Shown here piece by piece: positions 1-8,488 of a stretch of DNA of 64,000 bases. The stretch comes from Bradyrhizobium sp. sBnM-33 (GTDB taxonomy: Bacteria > Pseudomonadota > Alphaproteobacteria > Rhizobiales > Xanthobacteraceae), in the NCBI RefSeq assembly GCF_032917945.1, contig NZ_CP136624.1, forward strand, positions 62,001 through 126,000, written 5' to 3'. The translations under genes and the position numbers were made by a program. A model generated the notes under the pieces. That model was not told the DNA's origin, ran no database searches, and saw nothing but the letters and a program-made list of their open reading frames with translations. How positions within the stretch are numbered: the stretch's first letter is position 1; each line of letters begins with the position of its first letter.

Positions 1-333
1 GAGCAGGCGCTGTCGTTCTGCAACATGCAGTCCTCGCCGCCGCGGGAAGTCCTGGACGCGAGCTCGCTGTCGACGCTCGTGCAAATGGTCGGCGCCGGTA
101 TCGGCGTCACCCTGATTCCGGAAATGGCGGTCGCGGTGGAAACCCGCTCAGCGCCGGTCTCCGTCGCCCGCTTCAGGAATCCGCAGCCGTCGCGAACCAT
201 CGGCATGGTCTGGCGCAAGACAAGCCCGCTCGCCGGACAGCTCCAGCAGATATCCGAGGTGGTCTGCCTCGCCGCCGACGCATTGCGCGAACAGCGCAAG
301 ACGGCATCGTCATCACGGAAATCGCGGACCTGA
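1..333 (+). CDS. LysR-family regulator, OxyR-like (C-terminal part only)
   Basis: The frame is open from the first base, so the gene begins upstream of the window and only about 110 C-terminal residues are visible. They match the end of the effector-binding domain of OxyR-like LysR regulators. A short ALSFC stretch falls where OxyR proteins carry the region around a redox cysteine. It is followed by the LSTLVQMVGAGIGVTLIPEMA segment typical of the second lobe of the periplasmic-binding-protein fold. The DNA-binding helix-turn-helix lies outside the window. Peroxide sensing is inferred from family resemblance only. A general LysR role is safe; the OxyR assignment is moderate. Confidence 0.75.
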   Translation, partial: EQALSFCNMQSSPPREVLDASSLSTLVQMVGAGIGVTLIPEMAVAVETRSAPVSVARFRNPQPSRTIGMVWRKTSPLAGQLQQISEVVCLAADALREQRKTASSSRKSRT

Positions 334-364
334 CGGGTCAGGCCGCCTCGGGGATATCTCAGCC

Positions 365-820
365 TTGTTACAAACGATCATCCGCCTCGCACGACCAGAC
401 GAGTATGACAGGATCGCCCAGGCCTGGATGGACAGTTGGGCCTCGACCGGATTGGAAGACGCCAGCGATGCCCTGTTGGCGAAATTGCGCGCGCGCATCC
501 CAATGGAGGTGGAGAGGGGCTGGAGCCTTTATGTCGTCGACGATAACGGGAATTTGGCAGCGATGCTCGCGTTGCATCTTCCCGATCGCTATCTCGACCA
601 GCTGTTCGTCACGCCGGAATATCAGGGCAACAGCGTCGGACACCAACTGCTCGCCTTTACGCGCAAGCATCTGCCGGATGAAATCTGGCTGCGCTGCGTG
701 CGAGAGAACGAAAAAGCCTGGCACTGGTACGAGCGCGAAGGCTTTGTGTTGGAAAAGGAGCAGGTCGAGCCGATGACGGGATTCATGATGAAATATTATC
801 GCTGGCGGAAATCGGCGTGA
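365..820 (+). CDS. GNAT-family N-acetyltransferase
   Basis: The 151-residue protein has the GNAT fold order. An N-terminal RLARPDEYDRIAQAW strand-helix is followed by a central LDQLFVTPEYQGNSVGHQLL segment, which is the acetyl-CoA pyrophosphate-binding motif A (Q-x-x-x-x-G-x). A C-terminal NEKAWHWYEREGF helix-strand is typical of the family. The acceptor substrate cannot be told. The start is a TTG about 10 bases after a GGGGA run; no ATG lies near the N-terminal motif, so TTG is the best choice. It follows the LysR gene by about 30 bases on the same strand and may be co-transcribed. Confidence 0.82.
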   Translation: MLQTIIRLARPDEYDRIAQAWMDSWASTGLEDASDALLAKLRARIPMEVERGWSLYVVDDNGNLAAMLALHLPDRYLDQLFVTPEYQGNSVGHQLLAFTRKHLPDEIWLRCVRENEKAWHWYEREGFVLEKEQVEPMTGFMMKYYRWRKSA

Positions 821-899
821 AAGCCGTCGCTCGACTTGCGGGCGGCGCCTGCACCCTCTAGTTTGCCTGCTCCGTGTCATCAACTCTCGTTTTCAGACC

Positions 900-1736
900 A
901 TGTTCCGTAGCTTCACTGCCGTCATCCTCCTGTCATGCTTCGCGGTAGATGGATGGGCCCAATCTCCTCCAACAACGAACACTCCGGCGGCATCGACACC
1001 CGCGAAAGCCGTCACAAAGAAAGCGGCGCCCAAAGCCAAGGCGGCCGCGAAGCAACCGGTTGCTGCGGAAACGGGTCCTTGCCGACTTGGCATCATTTCG
1101 GCGCTCGGGGACCGCTTTGCTGTACAAAAATTTGGCCTCACGATATTTGAGACCGAGGAGAGCGCGGTCGCGGTCGAGGGATGGGGATTCGATGATCTCG
1201 TAGTCGCGCGGGTACGCGCGGCGACCGGCACTGATCCGGCAGTGCGGAGGATCACCTATCCGAAGGGCGCGTTTGAGCCCTTCTATAACCCGACGTCACG
1301 GTTCTTGCCCGACCCCCGCGAGGGCCTGCCGGCGATCGTCAGGAGTATCACGCCGGCTGCGAACTGCGAACGCTACCTTGTTGTAACCCGATTCAAAGGG
1401 CAGGTGCCGGGCACCAATCTGATGCTTGACGGCATCGGTGCATACAGTCGCGGACTAGGATCAGTCATCAGGCACTCGCACCTGTTCGCTAATGTTGGGG
1501 TGACTCTGCTCGACGGCGGCAACTACGAGACTATTAGCCGTCCATTCGCTGGTCTAGGCACGCGACTGGCCGACGGCTTGCGACTGACCGAAGATCCGCT
1601 CACCAAACTCGACAACTCGCTGTTTCCCGAACCGGCAACAGCCGTTCCGGGTAATGCGATGCTTCGCGAAAGAACCGGTGCGCTGGTTGCGGCAAGGCTC
1701 GATCAAACGCTGCCTGACTATCTCAAGAACGATTAG
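900..1736 (+). CDS. Secreted protein of unknown function
   Basis: The 278-residue product starts with a clear signal peptide (MFRSFTAVILLSCFAVDGWAQS, cut after about residue 20). A low-complexity Ala/Lys/Pro linker follows at residues 25-58. The remaining ~210 residues form a globular region with two cysteines (GPCRLGIISALGDRF and AANCERYL) that could pair in the periplasm. I do not recognise the family. It stands alone between the acetyltransferase and a glutathione transferase. Secretion is well supported; function is unknown. Confidence 0.75.
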   Translation: MFRSFTAVILLSCFAVDGWAQSPPTTNTPAASTPAKAVTKKAAPKAKAAAKQPVAAETGPCRLGIISALGDRFAVQKFGLTIFETEESAVAVEGWGFDDLVVARVRAATGTDPAVRRITYPKGAFEPFYNPTSRFLPDPREGLPAIVRSITPAANCERYLVVTRFKGQVPGTNLMLDGIGAYSRGLGSVIRHSHLFANVGVTLLDGGNYETISRPFAGLGTRLADGLRLTEDPLTKLDNSLFPEPATAVPGNAMLRERTGALVAARLDQTLPDYLKND

Positions 1737-1924
1737 GCACTCCTGTATAGCGGGGCCACAGTGGTTCGAGTCTGGAATCGCCAGCCGACCTGCTGCACGA
1801 AATAAAGTTGACCAACATATCGTTGGAGCACGGCTTGTTGGTTCCAGGCGTAGTGCATTGCCAATTCGCGGTAGACGCGCAATGAACAAGCGCTGTTCGT
1901 CCAAGCCGAAGAAAGGTTCGTCCT

Positions 1925-2521
1925 ATGATCCAACTCTACTGGTCGCCGCGGTCCCGCTCCTTCTCCGCGATCTGGCTGCTGGAAGAAGCCGGGCTGCCTT
2001 ATGAGCGCGTGCTCACCGACATCACGACTGGCGCGCAGAAGGCGCCGGAATATCTCGCGATCAATCCGATGGGCAAGGTGCCAGGGCTGAAGGACGGCGA
2101 CTCGGCGCTCGGAGAAGCGGCGGCGATCTGCGCTTACATCGCCGACCGATATCCCGAAACCAACCTTGCGCCGGCCGTCACCGATCCGCTGCGGGCAAGA
2201 TACCTGCAGTGGCTGTTCTTTTCACCGAGCTGCATCGAGCCGGCGCTGATCCAGCTCTTCACGAAACTGGAGGTGCCGGCGAGCACCGCGGCGTGGGGCA
2301 GTGCCACCCAGACGTTCGACGTGCTCGACGCCGCCCTGCAAAAGGGTCCATGGATTCTCGGCGAGAAGTTTTCGGCCGCCGACATCATGCTCGGCTCGGG
2401 GCTGAATTTTGCGGTGCGGCTGTTCAAGATGGTGCCGCCGCGGCCGTCGTTCGACGTCTATATCGACCGCTGCGCGGCGCGCCCGGCCTTTCAGCGCGCG
2501 GAGAAGATCGCGGCGGGGTGA
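1925..2521 (+). CDS. Glutathione S-transferase family protein
   Basis: The 198-residue protein is a canonical cytosolic GST. The N-terminal thioredoxin-like half (MIQLYWSPRSRSFSAIWLLEE) has its glutathione-contact Ser in the SPRSRS turn. The cis-proline motif NPMGKVPGL and the ES-type helix dip (GEAAAICAYIADRYP) follow, then the all-helical C-terminal domain with GPWILGEKFSAADIMLG. These enzymes conjugate glutathione to electrophiles or act as peroxidases; the substrate is not predictable. The start follows an AAAGG site by about 10 bases. The gene ends just before a REP palindrome. Confidence 0.9.
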   Translation: MIQLYWSPRSRSFSAIWLLEEAGLPYERVLTDITTGAQKAPEYLAINPMGKVPGLKDGDSALGEAAAICAYIADRYPETNLAPAVTDPLRARYLQWLFFSPSCIEPALIQLFTKLEVPASTAAWGSATQTFDVLDAALQKGPWILGEKFSAADIMLGSGLNFAVRLFKMVPPRPSFDVYIDRCAARPAFQRAEKIAAG

Positions 2522-2536
2522 AGTAGACGTAGTAAG

Positions 2537-2624
2537 CGTAGCCCGGATGGAGCGAAGCGCAATCCGGGAGCAATGCGCCTCGTGCGAGAGTCCCCGGATT
2601 TCGCTTCGCTCCATCCGGGCTACG
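2537..2624. repeat. REP-type palindrome, GTAGCCCGGATGG family
   Basis: Two arms, CGTAGCCCGGATGGAGCG... and ...CGCTCCATCCGGGCTACG, face each other around a short centre and could form a long hairpin. The same arms recur at 8313, 34385 and 35061. It lies between the convergent GST and fabI genes and may also end transcription of both. Confidence 0.9.
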
Positions 2625-2629
2625 AAAGC

Positions 2630-3430
2630 TTACTCCGCCTTCAGCTCTTCGGGCCGCGGCATCGCGATCACGTTGTAGCCGGAATCGACGTAGTGGATTT
2701 CCCCCGTGACGCCACCCGACAGGTCCGACAGCAGATAGAGTGCGGAGCCGCCGAGTTCTTCCAGCGTCACGCCGCGGCCGAGCGGCGAATGTTTCTGCTG
2801 GAAGGCGAACATCGCGCGCGCATCGCCGATGCCGGAACCTGCCAGCGTGCGAACCGGGCCTGCCGAGATCGAATTGATGCGTATCTTGCGCGGGCCGAAG
2901 TCGGCGGCGAGATAGCGTACCGACGCTTCCAGCGCCGCTTTCGCCACACCCATTACATTGTAATTCGGCATCACGCGCACCGATCCGCCGAAGGTCAGCG
3001 TGATCATGGAGCCACCGGTCTCGGGCATCAGGTCGGCGGCACGTTTGGCGATTTCGGTGAACGAAAAGCAGGAGATCAGCATGGTGCGCGAAAAGTTCTC
3101 GCGCGTGGTATCGGCATAGCGCCCCTTCAACTCGTTCTTGTCGGAGAACGCAACCGCGTGGACGAGAAAGTCGAGCCCGCCCCATTTGGCCTTCAGTGTC
3201 GCGAAAACGGAATCGACGCTGGCAAGGTCTTCGACGTCGCACGACAGCACCGTATCGGCGCCGAGCGATTGCGCCAGCGGCTTGACGCGCTTGCCGAGCG
3301 CGTCGCCCTGATAGGTGAAAGCGAGCTCGGCGCCGTGCGCGTGAAGCGTCTTGGCGATGCCCCAGGCGATCGAATGATCATTGGCGACGCCCATGATCAA
3401 GCCGCGCTTGCCTTTCATCAGGTCCTGCAT
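2630..3430 (-). CDS. fabI: Enoyl-[acyl-carrier-protein] reductase (NADH)
   Basis: FabI catalyses the last reduction of each fatty-acid elongation cycle. The sequence shows the SDR-type nucleotide loop (KRGLIMGVANDHSIAWGIA) near the N-terminus. The FabI catalytic pair Tyr-x6-Lys appears in NYNVMGVAKAALEA, and the C-terminal GGVTGEIHYVDSGYNV is typical. At 266 residues it has the usual length. I chose the ATG at 3430 rather than the GTG five codons upstream, because GGAG and AGG lie 6-12 bases before it. It is downstream of fabA and fabB on the same strand. The 213-base gap from fabB holds a repeat, so separate transcription is possible. Confidence 0.95.
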   Translation of the reverse strand: MQDLMKGKRGLIMGVANDHSIAWGIAKTLHAHGAELAFTYQGDALGKRVKPLAQSLGADTVLSCDVEDLASVDSVFATLKAKWGGLDFLVHAVAFSDKNELKGRYADTTRENFSRTMLISCFSFTEIAKRAADLMPETGGSMITLTFGGSVRVMPNYNVMGVAKAALEASVRYLAADFGPRKIRINSISAGPVRTLAGSGIGDARAMFAFQQKHSPLGRGVTLEELGGSALYLLSDLSGGVTGEIHYVDSGYNVIAMPRPEELKAE

Positions 3431-3458
3431 TCGCCTACGCTCCACTTATTTCGTTGAT

Positions 3459-3630
3459 GTCATCACCCGCCACCCGGTCCGGCCTTCGGCCCGCCGGATG
3501 ACAGGCTCCCGGGGGTGATACAGTATTCCAGAGACGTTTGTGATAGGCCGCGAGGTCGCGGCTGACTTCCCGCCCCGCCGGAGCCTGTCATCGGGCTCGC
3601 CGAAGGCGAGACCCGGTGGCGGGGCATGAC
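3459..3630. repeat. Intergenic inverted repeat, CCCGCCACCCGGTC family
   Basis: The outer arms (GTCATCACCCGCCACCCGG and CCGGTGGCGGGGCATGAC) are inverted, and the centre contains GATACAGTATTCCAGAGACG. The same pieces return at 25950-26083, where TCTCTGGAATACT is seen on the other strand. It fills the fabB-fabI gap. Confidence 0.85.
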
Positions 3631-3643
3631 AGCCGATTGAAAA

Positions 3644-4867
3644 CTACGCATCCAGCCGCTTGAACACCAGCGTGGCGTTGGTGCCGCCGAAGCCGAAGGA
3701 GTTCGACAGAACGGTGCCGAGCTTGGCGTTATCGATGCGCTTGCGCACGATCGGCATGTCGGCAAACACCGGATCGAGTTCGGTGATATGGGCGCTCTCG
3801 CAGACGAAGCCGTTGTTCAGCATCAGAAGCGAATAGATCGCCTCCTGCACGCCGGTAGCGCCGAGCGAATGGCCGGTCAGCGCCTTGGTCGCCGAGATCG
3901 GCGGGCACTTGTCGCCGGTGCCGAACACCTTTCGGATCGCCTCGATTTCCGGCGGATCGCCGGCTGGCGTCGAGGTGGCGTGCGGATTGATGTAGTCGAT
4001 CGGCGTCTTTACCGTCGAAATCGCCATGCGCATGCAGCGCTCGGCGCCTTCGCCCGACGGCGCCACCATGTCGTAACCGTCCGACGTCGCGCCATAGCCG
4101 ACCAGTTCGCCGTAAATGCGCGCGCCCCGCGCCTTGGCACGTTCGAGCTCTTCCAGCACCACCACGCCGGCGCCACCAGCAATGACAAAACCATCGCGGC
4201 TGATGTCGTAGGGACGCGAGGCCGTCGCCGGCGTGTCGTTGTATTTGGACGACATTGCGCCCATGGCGTCGAACAGCACCGACAGGGTCCAGTCGAGCTC
4301 CTCGCAACCGCCGGCGAAGATCACGTCCTGCTTGCCGATCTGGATCGTCTCATAGGCGTTGCCGATGCAATGGTTGGAGGTCGCGCAGGCCGAAGAAATC
4401 GAATAGTTCACGCCCTTGATCTTGAACCAGGTCGCCAACGTCGCCGAGGCCGTTGATGACATGCCCTTCGGCACCGCGAACGGGCCGACCCGCTTCGGAC
4501 CCTTGGTGCGCGCGATGTCTGCCGCTTCCACCAGCGTCCGCGTCGACGGTCCGCCCGACCCCATGATGATGCCGGTACGCTCATTGGAGACTTCGTTGGC
4601 TTCAAGACCGGAATCGCGGATCGCCTGTTCCATCGCGACGTGATTCCAAGCCGCGCCTTCGGCGAGGAATCGCATGGCGCGACGATCGATGACGTCAGCG
4701 GGATTGAGCGTTGGCGCGCCCTGCACCTGCGAGCGAAAACCGAGCTCGGCGTACTTTTCCGCGCGCGTGATGCCGGATTTTGCCTCGCGAAGGCTCGCAA
4801 GCACTTCCTGGGTGTTGTTTCCGATGGATGAGACGATACCCATCCCCGTGATGACAACCCGCCTCAT
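3644..4867 (-). CDS. fabB: Beta-ketoacyl-ACP synthase I
   Basis: The 407-residue condensing enzyme extends acyl chains, including the cis-unsaturated intermediates made by FabA. The thiolase-fold triad is visible: the nucleophile Cys in [13 protein letters not shown] (about residue 160), His in [11 protein letters not shown] (about 295) and Lys/His in [13 protein letters not shown]. The C-terminal [14 protein letters not shown] is the conserved Gly-rich turn. Length and motifs fit FabB rather than FabF. Its position next to fabA supports FabB as well. The gap from fabA is 61 bases, which suggests an operon. Confidence 0.93.
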   Translation of the reverse strand: MRRVVITGMGIVSSIGNNTQEVLASLREAKSGITRAEKYAELGFRSQVQGAPTLNPADVIDRRAMRFLAEGAAWNHVAMEQAIRDSGLEANEVSNERTGIIMGSGGPSTRTLVEAADIARTKGPKRVGPFAVPKGMSSTASATLATWFKIKGVNYSISSACATSNHCIGNAYETIQIGKQDVIFAGGCEELDWTLSVLFDAMGAMSSKYNDTPATASRPYDISRDGFVIAGGAGVVVLEELERAKARGARIYGELVGYGATSDGYDMVAPSGEGAERCMRMAISTVKTPIDYINPHATSTPAGDPPEIEAIRKVFGTGDKCPPISATKALTGHSLGATGVQEAIYSLLMLNNGFVCESAHITELDPVFADMPIVRKRIDNAKLGTVLSNSFGFGGTNATLVFKRLDA

Positions 4868-4928
4868 GATCGCCTCGCCTCGCCGTTTACGTTGTTCTGT
4901 GAAGGTGTGTTGCTGCTGATCGCGTTGC

Positions 4929-5453
4929 TCAGCCGCCCGGCGCGGAGCCCTGCTTGAACAGCCCGACCTTCAGATCCTTGGCGCGATAGATAATCTCGCC
5001 ATCCATGGAAAGCCAGCCGTCGCCAACGCCGAGCACCAGCTTTGAACGCATCACGCGTTTCATGTCGATGTTGTACACAACCTTGCGGGCGTTCGGCAGC
5101 ACCTGGCCGGAGAACTTCAATTCCCCGAGCCCCAGCGCCCGGCCCCGTCCCTCGCCGCCGATCCAGCCGAGGTAGAATCCGACCATCTGCCACATCGCGT
5201 CCAGGCCAAGGCACCCCGGCATGACCGGGTCATTCTTGAAGTGACAGCCGAAAAACCACAGGTCCGGCTTCACATCGAGTTCGGCGCGGATCAGGCCCTT
5301 GCCGAACTCACCGCCCTTTTCGGTGATCTCGGTGATGCGGTCGAACATCAGCATCGGCGGCAGCGGTAGCTGCGCATTTCCGGGGCCGAACATCTCACCG
5401 CGGCCGCAGGCGAGCAAATCCTCGTATTCATAACCGCTGCGCCGATCCAGCAT
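4929..5453 (-). CDS. fabA: 3-hydroxydecanoyl-ACP dehydratase/isomerase
   Basis: FabA dehydrates 3-hydroxydecanoyl-ACP and isomerises trans-2 to cis-3-decenoyl-ACP, the branch point for unsaturated fatty acids. The catalytic His is in [16 protein letters not shown] and the catalytic Asp in LGLDAMWQ. The hot-dog helix GFYLGWIGG follows. An upstream GTG/ATG would add 25 residues. I chose ATG 5453 (174 residues, the usual FabA length), which begins at the conserved [17 protein letters not shown] and has GTGAGG about 10 bases ahead. It is transcribed away from irr. Confidence 0.94.
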   Translation of the reverse strand: MLDRRSGYEYEDLLACGRGEMFGPGNAQLPLPPMLMFDRITEITEKGGEFGKGLIRAELDVKPDLWFFGCHFKNDPVMPGCLGLDAMWQMVGFYLGWIGGEGRGRALGLGELKFSGQVLPNARKVVYNIDMKRVMRSKLVLGVGDGWLSMDGEIIYRAKDLKVGLFKQGSAPGG

Positions 5454-5739
5454 CGTAGTCAGCCTCACCTTAGATGTCCCGATGGAGCGCTTTGAGCGAA
5501 CCGGACCCGTTTCCCTACGGGAGAACACTTGTTTCCCCGCAATCTGGCGCTACTTAGGGTGCTATCGGCACTAGCCTCTGCCGAAATCGCATATGTGGTC
5601 CGCGCGCTCTGTAACATAGGCATTAGCGCGCGGCAAAGCACTGGAACGGGCTAAAACGCCCCGTCGTTACGCTTGTTCCTCTTAACCTTGGGCCAGTTCT
5701 AGTTGCGAAAAACTTGCATCTACCTGATTTCCTTTTATA

Positions 5740-5760
5740 TTGGGCAAGAATATTGCCCAA
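5740..5760. promoter_or_regulatory. Perfect 21-bp palindrome upstream of irr (candidate operator)
   Basis: TTGGGCAA, a 5-base spacer (GAATA) and TTGCCCAA form a perfect dyad ending 28 bases before the irr start. It lies in the 335-base divergent region (5454-5788) between fabA and irr. The rest of that region shows no gene or other clear site to me. The sequence is not the Irr ICE-box consensus I know, so the binding protein is unknown. Confidence 0.6.
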
Positions 5761-5788
5761 GTTAGCGCGTGTGGTACCCGAAGTGGAC

Positions 5789-6280
5789 ATGAACGACCAA
5801 GCCTCGCCCCTGAACGACGACGGTATCGATCCGGCTGCCCGCGCCGCTGGACACCAGCCGGCGTTGACTGGCTGTCCGTGGCACGACGTCAATGAAATGC
5901 TGCAGGCCGCTGGCCTCAGGCCCACCCGGCAGCGCATGGCGCTGGGCTGGCTGCTGTTCGGCAAGGGCGCCCGCCATCTGACCGCGGAAATGCTGTATGA
6001 GGAGGCGACGCTCGCCAAGGTTCCGGTGTCGCTGGCCACCGTCTACAACACGCTCAATCAGCTCACGGACGCCGGTCTGTTGCGCCAGGTCTCGGTCGAC
6101 GGCACCAAGACTTATTTCGACACCAACGTCACCGCGCATCACCACTTCTATCTCGAGAACAATCACGAGCTGGTCGACATCCCCGATCCGCACCTGGTGT
6201 TGTCGAAGATGCCCGACGTGCCCGAGGGCTATGAGATCGCCCGCGTCGACATGGTCGTGCGGCTGCGCAAGAAGCGCTGA
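5789..6280 (+). CDS. irr: Iron response regulator Irr (Fur family)
   Basis: Irr is the heme-status regulator of Rhizobiales. It represses heme synthesis and other iron-consuming genes when heme is scarce and is degraded when heme is present. The 163-residue product has the heme regulatory motif GCPWHD with Cys at residue 29. A winged-helix DNA-binding region follows (RPTRQRMALGWLL ... SLATVYNTLNQLTDAGLL). The HHH cluster at residues 117-119 is a second heme/metal site. These positions match those described for Bradyrhizobium japonicum Irr. The longer frame from 5714 was rejected because this ATG gives the exact known length. A perfect palindrome sits just upstream. Confidence 0.96.
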   Translation: MNDQASPLNDDGIDPAARAAGHQPALTGCPWHDVNEMLQAAGLRPTRQRMALGWLLFGKGARHLTAEMLYEEATLAKVPVSLATVYNTLNQLTDAGLLRQVSVDGTKTYFDTNVTAHHHFYLENNHELVDIPDPHLVLSKMPDVPEGYEIARVDMVVRLRKKR

Positions 6281-6296
6281 CGCGCCTCTCTCCACA

Positions 6297-6418
6297 CGTC
6301 GTCCCCGCGAACGCGGGGACCCACAACCACTAATCTTTGTTGTTAAGGAAGGCGTCTACCCGCTCGCCTCATCGACAGGCCGCGGCGTATGGGTCCCTGC
6401 TTTTCGCAGGGACGACGG
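6297..6418. repeat. Intergenic inverted repeat, CGTCGTCCCCGCGAACGCGGGG family
   Basis: The left arm (CGTCGTCCCCGCG, itself a hairpin with CGCGGGGAC) and the right arm (GTCCCTGCTTTTCGCAGGGACGACG) are inverted relative to each other. It lies between the convergent irr and SH3-protein genes and could end both transcripts. Confidence 0.8.
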
Positions 6419-6424
6419 AGAACC

Positions 6425-6952
6425 TCAATCCACCCTTTCGTCCGCATACACGCCCCACAGGCGCTGCTGCTCGATCCAGCCGTCAAAGCCGTTGCCGACG
6501 ACGCGGCACCAGCCATTGGCGCATTTCTTGACTTGCGCGACGACGCCGGCCTGCAGGCGGGCCGCAACCGCGCTCGTCGGATCGGGACGATCATAGAGCG
6601 ATGCAAGCTCATCCTTGCTCTTCATGGTGACGACCGCAGTGCGGCGGCCGGACAACAGCGAATGATAGACCCAGCCCTCGGCGCCTTCGGAATCGCGCAC
6701 GCGCCGCCAGTTCTCGAACTCGGCGGTGATTTCGACCGGCAGGCCCGAACGGGTATAGATCCAGGCGACGTCGTTGTCCTTGGTCGGACCGGCCCGCACA
6801 TTCACATGATCGGATTTGAGGCTGACATATCGCGGCACCGGCAGGCCGCTCGTGGTGGTGGCCGAATCCTTGGCCGAAAACCCTGCACTGACCGATGCGA
6901 CAAGCCAGCACGCCGCCAGCACCGCCACCGAACAGAAACGCCCCAACGCCAT
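6425..6952 (-). CDS. Periplasmic protein with two bacterial SH3 domains
   Basis: The 175-residue protein starts with a signal peptide (MALGRFCSVAVLAACWLVASVSAGFS). Two SH3b units follow. One has VNVRAGPTKDNDVAWIYTRSGLPVEI...WRRVRDSEGAEGWVY (about residues 55-100). The second, more divergent unit covers 120-175 and ends in GWIEQQRLWGVY. Such YgiM/SH3_4 proteins are thought to bind cell-wall material in the periplasm. The start at 6952 is preceded by AGGAG at 9 bases; the open frame upstream lacks such a site and would hide the signal peptide. It diverges from the dehydrogenase gene. Confidence 0.85.
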   Translation of the reverse strand: MALGRFCSVAVLAACWLVASVSAGFSAKDSATTTSGLPVPRYVSLKSDHVNVRAGPTKDNDVAWIYTRSGLPVEITAEFENWRRVRDSEGAEGWVYHSLLSGRRTAVVTMKSKDELASLYDRPDPTSAVAARLQAGVVAQVKKCANGWCRVVGNGFDGWIEQQRLWGVYADERVD

Positions 6953-7297
6953 CAACCCGTCTCCTGCCGAGCTACCCCAACTCGAATTCTCCGAGTTGAG
7001 ACCGCCCGCTAACGCCCGAAAAACCCAAATCCCCGTGCCCCGCTTTGGCCGCACCCGACTTGCAACGTCCGAGGGGTTCTTGTCTTGGCCCGGCCTTCTG
7101 ATAGAGAGGACGGAACGCCTAGAACCAGAACGCCCGGATTTTCCGTCGAGAATCCGAGGCAAGTATTGGGAACCCAAGGGACTTACCTCAGCAAACAGCC
7201 GGATACCGGGACCGCGTGGCCATCGCAGTGTCGAACAACCGGGTTAATGAGGTCTGAACGGCGCGCCTCTGCGCACCCTCCCTCATGAGAGCAGGAC
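6953..7297. other. Divergent intergenic region, no gene seen
   Basis: These 345 bases separate the SH3-protein gene (leftward) and the dehydrogenase gene (rightward) and should hold both promoters. I find no good coding frame, RNA gene or strong palindrome. Confidence 0.5.
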
Positions 7298-8299
7298 ATG
7301 TCGGTTAAGAAAAAACCTCTCGTCGTCGTCACTCGCAAATTGCCTGACTCGATCGAGACCCGGATGCGCGAGCTGTTCGACGCAAGGTTGAATCTCGACG
7401 ATACGCCGATGACGCCGGAGCAGATCGCGGATGCGGTCCGCACTGCTGACGTGCTGGTGCCGACCGTCACCGACATGGTCCGCGAGGAAATGCTCAACGA
7501 TCCCGACTGCAAGCTGCGCATGATCGCCAATTTCGGCAACGGCGTCGACAATATCGACGTCGCGGCGGCGCATGCGCGCGGCATCACGGTGACCAATACG
7601 CCGAAAGTACTGACCGAAGACACCGCCGACATGACGATGGCGCTGATTCTCGCCGTACCGCGGCGCCTGATCGAGGGCGCCTCGATTCTCACCGACGGCA
7701 AGAACTGGGCTGGCTGGTCGCCGACCTGGATGCTCGGCCATCGCATCGGGGGAAAACGCCTCGGCATCATCGGCATGGGCCGCATCGGTCAGGCGGTTGC
7801 CCGCCGCGCGCGCGCCTTCGGCCTGCAGATCCACTATCACAACCGCCGCCCGGTGGCGCCTGTTATCGCCGATGAACTCGGCGCGACCTACTGGGAAAGC
7901 CTCGACCAGATGCTGGCGCGGATGGACATCATCTCGGTGAACTGTCCGCATACGCCTGCGACCTATCACCTCTTGTCGGCCAGGCGGCTGAAGCTGATCC
8001 GCAAAGACGCCTACATCGTCAACACCGCGCGCGGCGGGGTGATCGACGAGGACACGCTGATCAAGCTGCTCGAAGCCGGTGACATCGGCGGCGCCGGCCT
8101 CGACGTCTACGAGCATGAGCCCGCGGTCAATCCGAAACTGGTGCGGCTGGCGAAAGCCGGCAAGGTGACGCTACTGCCGCATATGGGCTCGGCTACCATC
8201 GAAGGCCGCGTCGAGATGGGCGAGAAGGTGATCATCAATATCAGAACCTTCCTCGACAACCACAAGCCGCCCGATCGCGTGCTGCCCAGCATGCTGTGA
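7298..8299 (+). CDS. D-2-hydroxyacid dehydrogenase (glyoxylate/hydroxypyruvate reductase type)
   Basis: The 333-residue NAD(P)-dependent enzyme belongs to the D-isomer-specific 2-hydroxyacid dehydrogenases. It shows the dinucleotide loop GMGRIGQAVARRARAFG (about residues 155-170). The catalytic elements are Arg in NTARGGVIDEDTL, Glu in the following AGLDVYEHEP, and His in LLPHMGSATIEGR. The second signature, NCPHTPATYHLLSA, is present. Reduction of glyoxylate or hydroxypyruvate is the likely reaction by resemblance, but substrate choice is uncertain. AGCAGGA lies about 3-8 bases before the ATG. It ends at a REP. Confidence 0.88.
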   Translation: MSVKKKPLVVVTRKLPDSIETRMRELFDARLNLDDTPMTPEQIADAVRTADVLVPTVTDMVREEMLNDPDCKLRMIANFGNGVDNIDVAAAHARGITVTNTPKVLTEDTADMTMALILAVPRRLIEGASILTDGKNWAGWSPTWMLGHRIGGKRLGIIGMGRIGQAVARRARAFGLQIHYHNRRPVAPVIADELGATYWESLDQMLARMDIISVNCPHTPATYHLLSARRLKLIRKDAYIVNTARGGVIDEDTLIKLLEAGDIGGAGLDVYEHEPAVNPKLVRLAKAGKVTLLPHMGSATIEGRVEMGEKVIINIRTFLDNHKPPDRVLPSML

Positions 8300-8312
8300 G
8301 TCTATTAGCCAC

Positions 8313-8486
8313 GTGTAGCCCGGATGGAGCGCAGTGCAATCCGAGGGCGGTACACGCCGGATGAACTGATCCCGGATTGCGCGGAGCCTGTCATCGGGCG
8401 CGCATTCGCGCGACCCGTTGGCTCCATCCGGGCTACACGAACGCGCTACAGCGACTTATTCCGCCGCCGCTCCATCCGGGCTACCA
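8313..8486. repeat. Composite REP cluster: two repeat families nested
   Basis: Arms of the GTAGCCCGGATGGAGCG family are present (GTGTAGCCCGGATGGAGCG, then CTCCATCCGGGCTACACG and a third partial arm CTCCATCCGGGCTACC). Between them lies a stretch from another family, GAGCCTGTCATCGGGCGCGC...CGCGACCCGTTGG, which also occurs inverted at 25960-26010. The cluster runs up to the LysR stop codon. Confidence 0.85.
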
Positions 8487-8488
8487 CA

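Noticed and set aside
2573..3457. A 294-codon + strand frame over fabI
   Set aside because: Starts inside a REP and runs antisense to FabI motifs.
5454..5788. Irr ICE box or Fur box upstream of fabA/irr
   Set aside because: No sequence close to the consensus motifs I know was found; only the TTGGGCAA dyad stands out.
8313..8486. CRISPR-like array in the repeat cluster
   Set aside because: The units are palindromic arms of unequal spacing with no regular spacers and no cas genes.
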